This document shows positions 22,352 through 33,782 of a stretch of DNA of 64,000 nucleotides, piece after piece. The position numbers and the translations under genes were made by a program. The stretch's first letter is position 1. The number at the start of each line of letters is the position of its first letter. Location of the stretch: positions 1,462,635 to 1,526,634 of the forward strand of contig JAJEKV010000045.1 of the NCBI GenBank assembly GCA_021234155.1, given 5' to 3'. Under the pieces are notes generated by a model. The model had not been told where the DNA came from. It saw only the letters and a list, made by a program, of their open reading frames with translations, and searched no databases. The stretch is from Isoetes taiwanensis. Taxonomy: Eukaryota; Streptophyta; Lycopodiopsida; Isoetales; Isoetaceae.

Positions 22352-23455
22352 CTATTTTGAAGCCGGTATTTGATGAACAGAGTTGCAGATTACCCCGACT
22401 AAAAGAGTCTTCGCATTATATTTTCTGCCAAAGCATAGCCTTGAAGTAGGGTTTTTGCATCCAAGACCACCCTTGCTTTTTATTTCGAAAGTAACATAAT
22501 TCCAATTTACCATGTGATTTTTTCCCCAAATGTAGTTCCTAACTATCTTCTCAATCTGCTGATAAATAGATTTAGGAGCTAGAAGAGCAGAAGAGAAGAA
22601 AATATGAGAACTTGAGAGAACAGAGTTTGCAATGATAGTTCTACCAGCTAAAGAGAGACAGCTACCATAGTTGTTGAGTTTCCTTCTAATCTTTGAGACA
22701 ATGGGAGACCATAGATTTTTGACAGATGTATCTAAGGAAAGGGGCATACCCAGCAAAGTAGATGAATGGCTAAAACCAAAGCAATTGATACCTAAGATAT
22801 CAGATCGAGTAGACTCCCCAAGAATGATACACTTTTGCTGATTCAAGAAAATACCAGAGGCAACACTAAACCCTTTGATGGTGTTAAGAAAGAATTCAAT
22901 GTTATTAATGTCATTCTTCAAGAAGCTGAAGGAATCATCAGCATATTGCATTATGGATAGCTGGTTCACACTATCAGGAAGCAAAAGACCTTCAAAGTTC
23001 CCAACCTGCTGGTGATGTATAATAACTCTTGTTAGCATTTCAGCAACAATAATGAAAATATATGGAGCTAATGGACAACCCTGCCTAACACCTTTGTTCA
23101 GAGTAAAGAAAGAGCTTGGGGAACCATTGATTAAAATTGAGGATTGAGATCTTGAGTTGAGTCCCATGATGAGATCAATTAACTTAGAAGGAATACCAAT
23201 CTTTTGAAGAGCAAGAACAAGAAAGTCCCATCTAACAAAGATCAAAGGCTTTAGAGAAGTCAAGTTTTGAGGAAGAACACAATTTTGATTTGAAATTTTA
23301 GCCCAGTGCATCCCCTCCATAGCTGCTATGTAATTATCAAGGATATATCTATTAGATAGGAAAGCTGATTGGTGCAAGCTAATATTTTTCTGAAGGTAAG
23401 CTTTGATTCTATTAGCTATGATTTTTGCACAAAGCTTGTAAGTGGCATTGGTCAA
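22352..23455 (-). pseudogene. LINE ORF2 reverse transcriptase, palm and thumb
   Basis: Carries out target-primed reverse transcription. Visible motifs in order are KLCAKIIANRIK, QSAFLSNRYILDN, GVRQGCPLAPYIF, the catalytic QYADDS (YADD codons at 22934-22945), SGIFLNQQKC, LGMPLSLD, and the thumb region SLAGRTIIANSVLSS and RNYIWG...GGLGCKN. These match the RVT_1 family and its plant LINE extension. The first catalytic Asp region is damaged: SLKPLIFVRWDFL resembles FDKAFDTVRWDFL with the first part lost. Together with the frame change at about 23455-23475 this indicates inactivation. Confidence 0.85.
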
Positions 23456-23474
23456 AGATATAGGCCTCCAGTCA

Positions 23475-23927
23475 CTAAAGGTCTCGGATTATCGATTTTG
23501 GAATAAGAGAGATGAAGCCAGAGGATAAGGCAGGGTGCAAATGGTTGGAAGACCAAAAACCATTAATCATATGAACCAGATCATGCTTTATGACATCCCA
23601 AAACTTAATGTAAAATTCTGGGGGAAGGCCATCCGGGCCTGGGCTTTTCCCTTTAGCCAGGCTATTCAGAGTTTGCTTGATTTCATCTTCAGAGGGCAAT
23701 CTAGAAATCTGATCACCTAATGGATCAACTATATTATTTGGCAGAGAGTTTAAAATATCTAGGAACCCTTTAGCCTCAAAATTATCCCAGCTAACATTTT
23801 GTGTTGGAGAAAATAGTGGAGTACTTAGAAAATAAATAATCAGTGATACCTTTTGGATCCTTAAGAATAGTGCCACTATCATCTTTGATGAAGGAGATCT
23901 GTTTTTTGAGCAGCCTATTTTTAGCAA
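23475..23927 (-). pseudogene. LINE ORF2 segment between endonuclease and reverse transcriptase
   Basis: The frame holds the N-terminal reverse transcriptase motif SPGPDGLPPEFYIKFWDVIK followed by HPALSSGFISLIPK. This is the conserved entry to LINE reverse transcriptases. Upstream, RLPSEDEIKQTLNSLAKGK is also typical. It overlaps the end of the endonuclease frame by about 136 bp in another register and stops shortly before the palm domain, so two frameshifts bracket it. Confidence 0.8.
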
Positions 23928-25059
23928 TTCTGAAAAAGAATTTTGAATTGCAATTATCCATGTGATTATGGAATTTGATTTTACTTTTCATGGCTGCCCC
24001 TTTGGCTTCATATTCCTCAATACTCTTAATGTTATGCTCAAGGTCATCTTCTATTAAATGCAAAGAGGAATTAAGGGGATCATTCTGAAGTTTAGATCTG
24101 ACATCCTTCATAGCAATAAGAAGCTTGTTTTTAGTGTCACTTTTTTGAGCATGCAAAGCTTTAGACCAATTTTTTATCCAAGATTTAGCTTCCTTTATAT
24201 TAGTATAGAAAGCTTTCATAGAATGGTTGTCATTGACTCTTGGGAGGCTGCTGTAGAAGGCACTAAAATCAGCACAGAATCTATCATTGCTCAAGTTGGA
24301 ACAATTAAGCTTAAATGGAATGTTACCTTGCTTCTTAATGCTCAAAGAGTGCTTGGTTTGGAGAAACTGAGGTTGGTGATCCGAGATAGAGGTGCTCTCA
24401 TCACTTGAAACAATGCAATTGTCCCAGAAGGATAGATTAGATTTTTTGACATAAAATCTATCTAGAGTACAATATACTCTTGAGTGGCCATCCTGTTTAT
24501 TTGACCATGTGTACTTGGCAGTAGAGGAAGGAATATAGCTGAATAGGTGAGAATCAAGCAGATTATCCCAATTTTCTTTCTCTTTGATTGACATACTCAG
24601 ATTGTTATTTGATTTGAGGTCAATGGATGGGGTATTATTGTAGTCACCAGCAAGAATCCAAGTTACAGAGTTATGATTTTGAAGCCAGCTATTAATTTGT
24701 GGCCAAATTGTCTCCCTTTCTCTCGAGATAGTTGGGGCATAGATGTTCACAACACCAAACAAAGAATCTGAATAGTTAAAGATCACTGCCTGCCATCTTT
24801 TGCAAGGGCTGTTATAAAGAAGAGAGTGTTTGAGATTACTCCAGATCATGCAAAGCCCCCCTGAAGTATTGGAGGCTTCAATCCAAATGGAAGACTGACC
24901 TGGTCCAATCCAGTCAGCCAAGTTTGAGCACTCGAAGTTAGGAAGTCTCAGTTCCTGTAACAGAATTATATCTGCTTTGTATTCCCTAATCTGAGAAATA
25001 GCCCTCCTTCTTTTTAGGGGCCCTTTTATTCCTCTCAAGTTCCAGGAAAGGATCTTCAT
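23791..25059 (-). pseudogene. LINE ORF2 apurinic-type endonuclease domain
   Basis: Nicks target DNA to prime reverse transcription. I place the start at the ATG at 25057-25059 (MKILSWNLRGI), because the frame can be extended only through a TTG codon. Motifs of the exonuclease-endonuclease-phosphatase fold are intact: NLRG, LLQEL (catalytic Glu), GVVNIYAP, AGDYNNTPS (the GDxN motif), LDRFYVK and ISDHQP (catalytic Asp-His). After about residue 260 comes the helical linker found in plant LINEs. The frame is the same as that of the ORF1 tail, and a single TGA (25096-25098) and 36 bp separate the two. Confidence 0.85.
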
Positions 25060-25095
25060 TGGAAGAGAAATAAGCAAGATTGATGGAGAGACAGA

Positions 25096-26454
25096 TCAGG
25101 ATTGTAAGCTCTCTCTGACTTTGTTTCTGGTATTGCTAGCAGGGGTTCCCAGAATGTTAAGAATTCTGCTGGAATGTTTAATCCTAGCTTTAGCTTTAGC
25201 TTTCCCTTTTTTGGACTTTGAACTAGCAGATAATACACCTTTTGGATGTAACATTAGAAAGGAGTCATCATCCCAGGAATCATGGTTAACAATATTTAAA
25301 GTATTATTGTTAGAGTCCCCCCCATTTTCTTTATCAGAAACCTCAGTGTCAGAGTAAACCTGGTTTGGCATGTGAGAGCAACTCCAGAATTTTGAACCAC
25401 AGCAGGGACTTGGATTTGGTCTTGTACCATTATTAATATCATCAGAAACAAATAAACTATTATGAAAAGGGTTTAGATCTTGCCTGGGAATTGCCAAATC
25501 CTCCTTTAAGTTGACTGCAATAGACTCCTCAGGTTGTGAAATGCTTTCCTCTGGCAGTTTGATCTCATCATTATTTTGCTCTATTCTAATTTCAACACCT
25601 TTTTCCATTTCTACATCATCACACCCATTGCCAAAAATTAATTTGTCACTGTCACCTTGAGCTGAGATCTTGCTTAGAGACTCATTTCCATCACTGTCCA
25701 CATGCAACTCTGCAAGCTGATGAGCTATGTGACTGGAGATAGAATCAGAAAAAAGGGTTTCAGGTTGTGCAAGGGTATCAAAGTGATCATTGGTTTCAGA
25801 TAGGTCAATTAGGGGTTGAGTGGAGGGAGGAACATAAGGCATAGAAATAGTGTGAGCAGGCAAAGTGGAATCCAGCAGATCCCCTGTGGTAATGGTATCA
25901 ATAGTGTCTGCAACAGAGTCAATATTCAGCTGAGCTAAAATTCCAAAACTATTTGAACAAAGAACTTTGTTTTGAGATCCTGCTTTTTCCAAAGTTTCAA
26001 TGTCAGAGGTATTGTTTTCCATAATTAATAACTCTTCTTTATCTCTCGAGTTCACTTTATTTTCAGATGTGAACTTTGACTTGCTGTCAAGAGTTGAGTG
26101 ACGAGATTCTGTGGGATTATCCTTGATTTTAATCCCTATATTTCTTTCTTTTGAAGCCATTTTAGAATCTTGTAAAATACCTTTCAAAGTTTGATGCAAA
26201 TCAATTTGCTGATGTTGTTGTAGAGGACCTTTTCCCTTGAGTATTGTTTTAACCTTTCCATTATTGGTCAATTCTGCTCCTTGAGTTGAAGTTCCAGAAG
26301 ATAAGCCATTGATGTTGACAGAGTTGGAGATGACACCCTTGGAGTTGAGAAGGACACCCTTATTGAGAACTTTGATTGTTGAGGGTGCAAGCTTAAAAGA
26401 TGTAGATTGGCTGTGTGTGAAAATGTTATCCCTGTTTTTTTCTTCCAACATCAA
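25096..26454 (-). CDS. LINE ORF1 C-terminal polar region
   Basis: An open frame of 452 codons that continues ORF1 after the zinc-knuckle segment, in a different register. It is highly polar and low in hydrophobic residues. It contains VLCSNSFGILAQL, which resembles the NxFxxL motif common in plant LINE ORF1 proteins. It ends in a basic tail (SKSKKGKAKAKARIKHSS) suited to nucleic-acid binding. The first tens of codons may be out of frame relative to the ancestral protein. The product would be an RNA-binding chaperone in the LINE particle. Confidence 0.6.
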   Translation of the reverse strand: MMLEEKNRDNIFTHSQSTSFKLAPSTIKVLNKGVLLNSKGVISNSVNINGLSSGTSTQGAELTNNGKVKTILKGKGPLQQHQQIDLHQTLKGILQDSKMASKERNIGIKIKDNPTESRHSTLDSKSKFTSENKVNSRDKEELLIMENNTSDIETLEKAGSQNKVLCSNSFGILAQLNIDSVADTIDTITTGDLLDSTLPAHTISMPYVPPSTQPLIDLSETNDHFDTLAQPETLFSDSISSHIAHQLAELHVDSDGNESLSKISAQGDSDKLIFGNGCDDVEMEKGVEIRIEQNNDEIKLPEESISQPEESIAVNLKEDLAIPRQDLNPFHNSLFVSDDINNGTRPNPSPCCGSKFWSCSHMPNQVYSDTEVSDKENGGDSNNNTLNIVNHDSWDDDSFLMLHPKGVLSASSKSKKGKAKAKARIKHSSRILNILGTPASNTRNKVRESLQS

Positions 26455-27143
26455 TTTCTGCTTGAATTCTTTTTTCTTAAGAATTCTTTTTCTGCTACCA
26501 TTGGCTCTGGAATATGGTATCCATTCTTGAAGATTGTAATTGTTGTTGTAGTCAATCTTCTTTGTCTGTTCATACTGGCTTTGTTTATTGAGATACTGAG
26601 AATTAGGTGATTTTTTTTTGAGTTTGAAATTCGCCTTTGCTTTGAAAGATGAGCTGAAGAATGAACTACACCTTGCAATTTTCCTTGAACCAATTCTTCT
26701 TGAACCTGATTATCTGAAACCTTTGCATCATTGACTCTGCATGATGAGTTAACAAAATGCCTGGTTTTGCAATTCTGGCAGAAATTTGGCAATCCTACCC
26801 ATCTAAGATTAAGATCCATAGGTTTACCAAAGAAATCAATCAAAGGGATGGAAGTAGGAATTGGTTTAGAGATGTCAAGCTGAATATAGCATTTAGGAGG
26901 CTTGTATGGGCAAAATTCAGCAGAGATGAAGGATCCAAAGGAATTAAAGATTTTGGTGAAGCATTCTTCATTCCAATAAATGGGTGACAAGTCATTCATA
27001 GTCACAGAAGCTATAAAGAATTTTCCATAGTCTTTGGTGGGAAGAGTAGGGCTCCATTTTATAAAAGAGATTTGGAAAGTATTGAGGGTCGAATGCCCCA
27101 ATTTCAACAAGTAATTAGCAGTTCTGCTATCACCACATTCCAC
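26451..27143 (-). pseudogene. LINE ORF1 central segment with DUF4283-like region and zinc knuckle
   Basis: The frame reads FFIASVTMNDLSPIYW, FCPYKPPKCYIQLDISKPIP and MDLNLRWVGLPNFCQNC. This follows the usual order of a DUF4283 domain passing into a CCHC-type knuckle. The knuckle is CQNCKTRHFVNSSC. Its spacing (CX2CX3HX5C) is one residue off the usual CX2CX4HX4C, so it is either divergent or damaged. After it comes a basic Arg/Lys/Ser-rich stretch. The register differs from the neighbouring ORF1 frames on both sides. Confidence 0.7.
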
Positions 27144-27166
27144 CAGAAGATAAGGAAAATTAAGTT

Positions 27167-27869
27167 TTAGATTGAGTTTATGACAATTCCCTTATGCAAT
27201 CTTAGTAAATGATCCCATAATAGCTGAATATTTAACCCAACTTTATCAACAGAGATCACAACAGCAGAAGAGGATAAAGACTCAATTTTAGAGGCAATTG
27301 AGGAGCTGTTTAAGTGAATACCTTTGAACAACTGAAGGTTGGGTCTGGACTGATACTGCAAATTGTAAAATTCTTGTGTGAGATCATGGTTGGAGTAAAC
27401 TTGTTGAGCAGGTCTCGGATCTCCATATGGAATGGGCACACCATTGACATCAATGATAGGAGTGAAGCCATCAAATGCGTGGTCTTTGGACAAGTTATCC
27501 CATTTGGAACGTCTCGCTAATGTGATGCATTTCTTTGGAAGAAAAATCTAAATCAGCAAAATTTCCAAATTTAATCACATTTGAAGGATTAGAATGGTAG
27601 GAGCTTAACTGGTTTAACAGATCGCTTCTCTGGTCGGAGGGGAGGAGCATGAACTTGTGCAAAAGAATGAGAGAGTTGGCATTTAGGTTTTTCACAATAT
27701 TTGAATTTTTAAGGTTTTCAAAAAAAATAGCCATAGGAAAAACAAGGGGGAAAAACAGAGTTCTAGGAAGAAAAGAACATGGATCGAGGGGAGAGAAGAT
27801 TAAACCGGGTTGCCAAAGGATGGAAAAATAATTGAGGTGGATCGAATCAAGGAAAGATAGGAAAAACAA
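27167..27869 (-). pseudogene. LINE ORF1 N-terminal segments (two registers)
   Basis: Two adjoining minus-strand frames (27495-27869 and 27167-27493) lead into the DUF4283-like segment without a large gap, which suggests one ORF1 N-terminus broken by a frameshift near 27494. The peptide has no catalytic motif. The part LDFSSKEMHHISETFQM joins MSKDHAFDGFTPIIDVNG. The true start codon is unclear. Confidence 0.5.
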
Positions 27870-28170
27870 ATTAAAGCCAGAAGAAACAAAACCAAAGCAA
27901 ATGCACTCAAGATCATTCTGAGATCATTCAGAGAACACCTTAACTGTGATCTTTTTGTCTGCCCAAGCACAAAAGACTTGAAAGATTCTTTGTAGGGAGA
28001 GACGCTTATTTTTACCAAGAAATTCTAGAACCCAAGAATCAATGATTTCACATTCAAATTCCTCGAGCACGGGTGAAAGTGTATTTCGACTCAAAAAGAT
28101 GATCCGGGAAGACCCAATCAAGATCGTAGTTCCAAAGATCGAGAAAATGGACCTCGAAGAAAACCACATG

Positions 28171-28715
28171 TAATTCTCAATTCCCCGCTTGAGAATTACA
28201 AAAATTTCCCTTCCATGTATAGCTCAGATCAAAAGGAATCTGAATTTTGCTTGGCCTCTACAAAGCCAGCAAAGGAGAAGGCCACAAATCCGATTCAATT
28301 GCTCAGCTCCTGGTGAAAAAACATCAAGATTTGGTTTGAATCAGAAAAGACAAATAATTCAAGAAAATTGGCGCTCCTCATGCTGACGTTCCCATTCAAT
28401 CATGTTGCATGTGATTCCTGCTCTAGTTGTTTTAAGGTTGTCGTGTGTGTCTGGTCTGCCATCGGGTCTGATCTTCTTGCTTGGGCCTTCGCGCGTGCCT
28501 CCCTCCTCATGGAAGTGGCCTCTCCCTTGTTCTTGCCATCTGGTCGGAGCTATTTTTGTGGGGGACCATCCGCTTGATTCTCCTGGACGGGCTCGTCCTG
28601 TCTGAGACCAGCAGCTTGGGGCTATGCCTGGGCCTGGGCTTGGGCTGTGGCTTGAGGGGTGTCTCCATCCAGGTGGGGGTTTGGATCGGGGGGTACACAA
28701 GTGTCCATTGTTGAT
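28171..28715 (-). other. Polar reading-frame remnant 5' of the LINE
   Basis: On the minus strand a frame starting at an ATG near 28709 (MDTCVPPDPNPHLDGD) continues as a Pro/Gln/Ala-rich polypeptide (PQATAQAQAQAQA) interrupted by two stops, then a charged stretch (MRREARAKAQARRSDPM). It could be the LINE 5' region, a separate gag-like remnant or a host exon. I cannot decide. Confidence 0.3.
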
Positions 28716-30250
28716 TAGAGGAAGGAAGGATGCGCTCCTATGGAAAATGAGGCTTAGAATTCAATCTGGGGTGCGAACTCAAAAGTGACGTGGCCAAAAA
28801 AAGTTTATGGGGGGCGAAAAAGTTGGACAAGGCGGTAGATATGGCAGGGTCCGTTTGAATCAGCGAGGAAGCGGGGGATTATGACAGGAAATGAAGGCGG
28901 GGCTATGATCAAAAGCTGTTGTGGTAGAGCAGTACAGGGCACGCAGGTGTGTGTTTCAAGGCAAATAGAGCAATTCCAAGGTAAGGCAAGCTGGGCGGGT
29001 TGAATTCAAGCTGTGCCGATTGGAGGAAGGAGGTTAGGGTCCGAAATTAGAATTTGCACTAACCATTAAAAATGCCTGCTTACATTTAAGGCTGCCGGAA
29101 ATACATGAAATTATAGTGTACTTTCCCGGAAATCCTTAGAAACGGGGAAAAAATTAAGCATACTATATATTTTTTCATAAAAAATGGTTTGGCTATTTTT
29201 CAAAATTTTACAGTATTTTATGATATTAATTTAGCTAAAGTTATTATTATTATTACATTTATATATATTTGGACTTGGCAAAACTTGTAAATTATTACTA
29301 TAAATTTTCACTTGGCTATTTTTTTTAATTGGAAAAAGCAAAAAAATGTAAATTAAATTCTGTAGCTTTAGATATATTGTACTACAATTACAAATAATAA
29401 TTAACAATCAAGGAACATACAATAATATTGAAGAACTTTTAACAGAAGCTCACAACATAGCTTATAACATCCATAGTCTGAACTACATTGAATGCAATGG
29501 CATCTTGTAGATATGGTGATCAAATTGCACTTATCTCTAACCCTTGAAGGAAGATGTTATGCAACCAACTCGGGCATCTAGAGGGATATTGGCCATCTCT
29601 TACAATTTCTTTTTGAAGATGCATATGTGCTATATATAATAGAAATTCGTAGTTTGAAAAACTACTATCATTGATGATGGTAGGTGGGGATGTGTAAAAG
29701 TCTATAATAAGAATTCATTTTTATTTGGCTATTAATGATTTAATATATAAATATTATAATATAAAGAAAGGCTAATCCCCTTTTCTTTAAGGAAAAGGGG
29801 GAAAATAGTTTGGCTAATCCTAAAAAAATAATGGAGTACTTGTTTTAACTATGGCTATTTTTTATTTTTTAAAAAGAAATCTCTCTTCATAAAATTCGCC
29901 GCAGAAATTGCCTAGACCCCTTAAAAAATCGCCATTTGGCTATATATAGCCACTAATTTTTTCCATGCTTAGAAACTTCTACGAAAATAGCTTGAAAAAA
30001 TGCTGGGAATATTTTTTGGCTATGGGAAATTTTTTGGAATAGCCGGATTTTTAAGGGTCGAACCCCCCCAATTTCGAACCTTGGGTTGGAATCGAGGTAG
30101 GCAGGGTGGATTCAAGGCGGACAGAGCGGCAAAGGGGTCGCATTGAAGGCAGGCAGGGTAGATTCAAAGCAAGCAGAGCATATTCAAAGCACTGGGAAGG
30201 AAGATCTGATGATTAATTCGCCAACAGAGGCACCAAGCAGTAGAGTGATG
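28716..30250. other. Unassigned region, largely AT-rich
   Basis: 28716-29060 is purine-rich and reiterates GGCAGG and GGCGGG words. 29060-30060 is strongly AT-rich, with many TTTTTGGCTATTTTT-like phrases. 30060-30250 returns to AGGCAGG words (TTGAAGGCAGGCAGGGTAGATTCAAAGC). No gene was found on either strand. Confidence 0.45.
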
Positions 30251-30257
30251 GCGCCAA

Positions 30258-30440
30258 GTAGGGGCTTGTCATGCGGGCCAGGCACATATAAATAACAATA
30301 ACTTGCTTAAAAGAGAGACATTATTAAAATTTCTTAACAACATAGATGACACCTGAGGCGATGGCTTGTCACGCGTGCCAGGCGCATATAAATAACAATA
30401 ATTGTTTTTTTTTTTAAAGAGAGACATTATAGAATTTCTT
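30258..30440. repeat. Imperfect tandem duplication (~105-bp spacing)
   Basis: Two copies share GGCTTGTCA(T/C)GCG, GCCAGGC(A/G)CATATAAATAACAATAA and AAAGAGAGACATTAT, starting near 30265 and 30364. A third fragment (TTCTTAACATAGATGACACCTGAG) recurs near 30680. The second copy contains a 13-bp T-run. Confidence 0.7.
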
Positions 30441-30480
30441 AACCCTGGATCCACCTTCTTTATACAAGATATGCCACCTG

Positions 30481-33148
30481 CGTGCATAGGGTAGCCAAAA
30501 AACCCCTAGTATACGCATTTCTGATAGACAAATTTGACCCCTTTCCGTATGGTTTTATAACTAGAAAAACATCCAAAAACCCCTACAACCCCTAGTATAC
30601 ATATGGAAAAGGATAAAAAAACCACCCCTCTCGTTAATGCACGTGGTTTTGACAGATTCTACAAGGTGACACCCCCTTGTTCTTAACATAGATGACACCT
30701 GAGTCGGTAGTCCACGAAAAAGAGGAAAAAAGAAAGGTGGGACGGGAGGGTTTGCCCAATTCTACTATACTGCGGTGAGAAGAACGTCGAATGAGAAGAA
30801 AGACGAAAAGACCGAATATATATCGCTCGCCCTCTCACGAGAATCTCGATCTACGGTGTAGATCGATCGGCATTCTCGTGATGAGGACTTGCAGTATATG
30901 CACACCAAAACACCGGCTGAAAAGAAGAGAACTATGTTCTCCTCGCAGACCTAGTGCTCTCCTCATAGACCTGAGAGACAAGATAACTACAACTATTCAT
31001 GAAGGACTGGCGAAATGTAGCGCGCCTGAGAAAAGGATGAAACCAGCATCCATGATGTAAAAAAAATATCAGGAACTCCACTAGCTGCCGCATCAGTAGT
31101 ACCTCTTCATCGAGCTGAAAGTGGGTTGAATGGTGCTGGTCCTATGCAACGACATACGTGGTCCATAAGAAAAGGAAACAAGAGCTGGATGAAGGAAACT
31201 AGGATAAGGTTGCAATCGAGAATACGGCCGAGGTCGGGTTACCGCAAATCCTCAAGAGAAAGATGCTAATAAAAGAGATGAACATAAAAGAAATGATGGC
31301 ATGTTGAAGAAAACAACATTCCCAGAACTAAGAAGCATGGGGAATCAAGAATCACGCGAACTACAATAACCACGATAACTAATTCCAACCTAGAAGAAGA
31401 ACAATCCCTCATACTAGGACCACAACAACTGCATGCATGTCATAGAAGAACAAGGGGAGCGAGAACAACATGAGCCGGAAGGACAATAACAACTTGTCGA
31501 TCATAGATGACACTAAACTGCCCAAAATGTGCTAGCAAAATGTCACTAAACCTAGGAAGAGCATGTGATAGAAGAAAATGGGAGCAGGGACACCATATTA
31601 ATGCATAGATTCACAAAGAAATGTATAGCTACTAATTGCAAAAGCATAGATTATTCATAGGAACGAAAAATTGCAGATATGATAGAAGCTTTTGGGACCC
31701 AAGCAATGAGACAAGTTGTGTGTAATGAAAACTAGGGAAATTTAAAAAACCTTGTGACTATCAGAGCTCACAAATATTGCAAAACGAAATTCCAAAAGAA
31801 ACGACAAATTTGCATATGAATAATCAGGTAGCACGAATCCCTGCAATAAAAATATCAAGAACATTTAAAACAATGCCAAGTAAATTAGAGACATTTAAGT
31901 ATGCAAAAAACATCATATCACCTCTTAGACCCAGAAAAACATCTAATCCGAAGGGGAAACTTAACAAGCATATGGGAAAAGAATATAGAAGTTTTGAATA
32001 GTCGAAGCTAAATTAGAAGTCCATCGCCCGGTTCCAGGCTAGTTGGGTGAGCAGGTTTCAAGAAATACAAAATGGAACGTCAATAATCCTCGATAAGGAA
32101 CAGAATGATGTGTATGCCAAAAAGGTAAACGAGGGGAAGTCACAGTGGAGTGTGGGTCGCGGCTGAGTTCTAAAGAAGGCGTTTGTGTGCATGGTTCATG
32201 AGGAGGGGGTCCTGGTTGAGATGGAGGGTAAGAGTAGGGAAAATTGGAAAACTGCAACGGTCGAGAGAATTGCCACGATCGACGAAGATCTAGCCACTTG
32301 TACCGCCTATGAGACAGATAAAACCACGAGTGACTATGTCGGGAAGAAACTAGACTATGAACCTGCGTATACCTGAACATAAAATAATTCAAAATAACTA
32401 ATACAAAAGACACCTAGGCTACCATGTGTTTGCTTTCAGAGTACGACGCCAGACCCACAAAAGAGCAAGAGGTACAACTTTCTGAAGACGCTGAAGACCT
32501 AAGCGACGCACTGACAGACAAAGAGATGAGACTGAAAAGGCAGACTCGAGAGAGGGAAGCACAACAGCAAGCACCTCTATCAACAAAATGAGTAGCGCAG
32601 GACACCACTGGCCTATCATCAATCTCCATCGAATGGAAAAAAATATTGGATAATCAATTGGCATCAAGAATCTTCTCGACCCCTTCACCGACTCGACGCA
32701 CATGAGTTTCAAAAGGAAGAACGCAAGGCGGAAACATACAGGTGTAGGAGTATGTGACGGGAAAGCCTGCATTAACATCATAACCTATATAGAGTCCGAA
32801 AGCATAATCTTTAGTAGAGAGGAGAATTGATAACGACATAGGAGTGTATAGAAACTGGGGGGAGGAGCACCACGATCTTGTAGCCTAGCAGCTCAAGGGG
32901 ACGTCACAATGGTATCACACAACATCAACAAAAGGAGCAACCAAGCTACACAACTACAAAGCACCCAAGGCTGACCAGAACAAGCTTCCAGCTCCCTTGC
33001 ACTAGTAGGAAAATATTCATGACTTCATCGGTTCCAAAAATAGGAGATCATGATGGAGAGAAGACACATATCAGGAGAGGAACATCTCCGATTTGAAGGT
33101 CCATATCAGCATCAGGGGCAAGATCAAGGAGGAGGATAGTCTGTCCAA
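30481..33148. other. Unassigned purine-rich region left of the copia element
   Basis: The plus strand is A/G-biased and gives short, highly charged peptides (for example around 32.2 kb, MEGKSRENWKTATVER, and around 32.46 kb, KEQEVQLSEDAEDLSDAL). They look like decayed coding sequence of an older element, but no family is recognisable and no splice-linked exon chain could be supported. The sequence is continuous with 42.27 kb onward once the two LTR elements are removed. Confidence 0.4.
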
Positions 33149-33153
33149 ACAAG
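33149..33153. repeat. Target-site duplication ACAAG of the copia element (left)
   Basis: Identical to 39135-39139. A 5-bp duplication is standard for Ty1/copia integrase. Confidence 0.85.
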
Positions 33154-33774
33154 TGAAAGGAATCTATAGAGGTGAGTACTTTAAATTTTAATGGAGATGA
33201 ATCAACAAGATGATCATAAACTTCAAAGATAAGTTCAATTGTAATGCACTAGAAAAATTCTTCTTCAATCAATGCTTCTCTTTAGTGTATATTTAAAACC
33301 ATTGAACAATTAAATTAAATTGTACATTGTCTCCGATAGCCCAAGCTCCTTATACATAGAAAAACTCGTCTTCAACTTCGATCCGGCATACAGCTCAATG
33401 AACTCGTCTATGCAGCCTCCTTTTATCTCAGTTCCGACGGTGCAGGTGTGTGCCAGCAGCTCGGCAAGGCGTGAACTACGGCCTTACTATTTTCTTCTTC
33501 ACTGCCAACTAAATATCCCACATGCATGTTTTCATTTTCGAGCTCTTCAAACAATATCCCACATGCACATTGACATTTTTTGACCATGCACCATTGAAGC
33601 TCAATTTTAAACATATAATTTATGACTTCGAATTCACCTTATGAAAAACACTTGCAACTCTAAGAATAATCTTCCCTTGTTGATGCACTTCTAGATCTTG
33701 TGTTGCTCAAAGTACAACTTCGAATCTTTGCTCTGGTCTTCAACATAGCTTATAACATGACAATAACATCAACT
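33154..33774 (-). repeat. Copia element 3' LTR
   Basis: About 621 bp, matching 38510-39134 almost throughout. By eye there are roughly two dozen substitutions and small indels. On the minus strand it starts AGTTGATGTTATTG, where the other copy has TGTTGATGTTATTG, so the terminal T has mutated. It ends ...TTTCA. A polypurine tract (ATGAAGGGGGAAA, minus strand) abuts it at about 33775-33787. Confidence 0.9.
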
Positions 33775-33782
33775 TTCCCCCT

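Larger units (their letters stand above)
20505..28170 (-). mobile_element. Near full-length L1-type LINE, minus strand, frameshifted
   Basis: In minus order it carries an ORF1 with a DUF4283-like domain and a zinc knuckle, a long polar ORF1 tail, an AP-like endonuclease, a reverse transcriptase, a zf-RVT domain, an unidentified C-terminal segment, a 3' UTR and a poly(A). This is the order of plant L1-type LINEs. The 5' limit is uncertain. ORF1-like sequence reaches at least 27869 and short frames continue to about 28169. I looked for a copy of the tail-adjacent sequence (GCAAAGGTCTTTGTAG) at the 5' side and did not find one, so the target duplication is unresolved. Several frameshifts make this copy inactive. 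Confidence 0.85.

Noticed and set aside
32366-32441. Possible short intron joining two charged plus-strand peptides
   Set aside because: An acceptor-like TTTGCTTTCAG is present, but no donor gives a continuous reading frame across both peptides.
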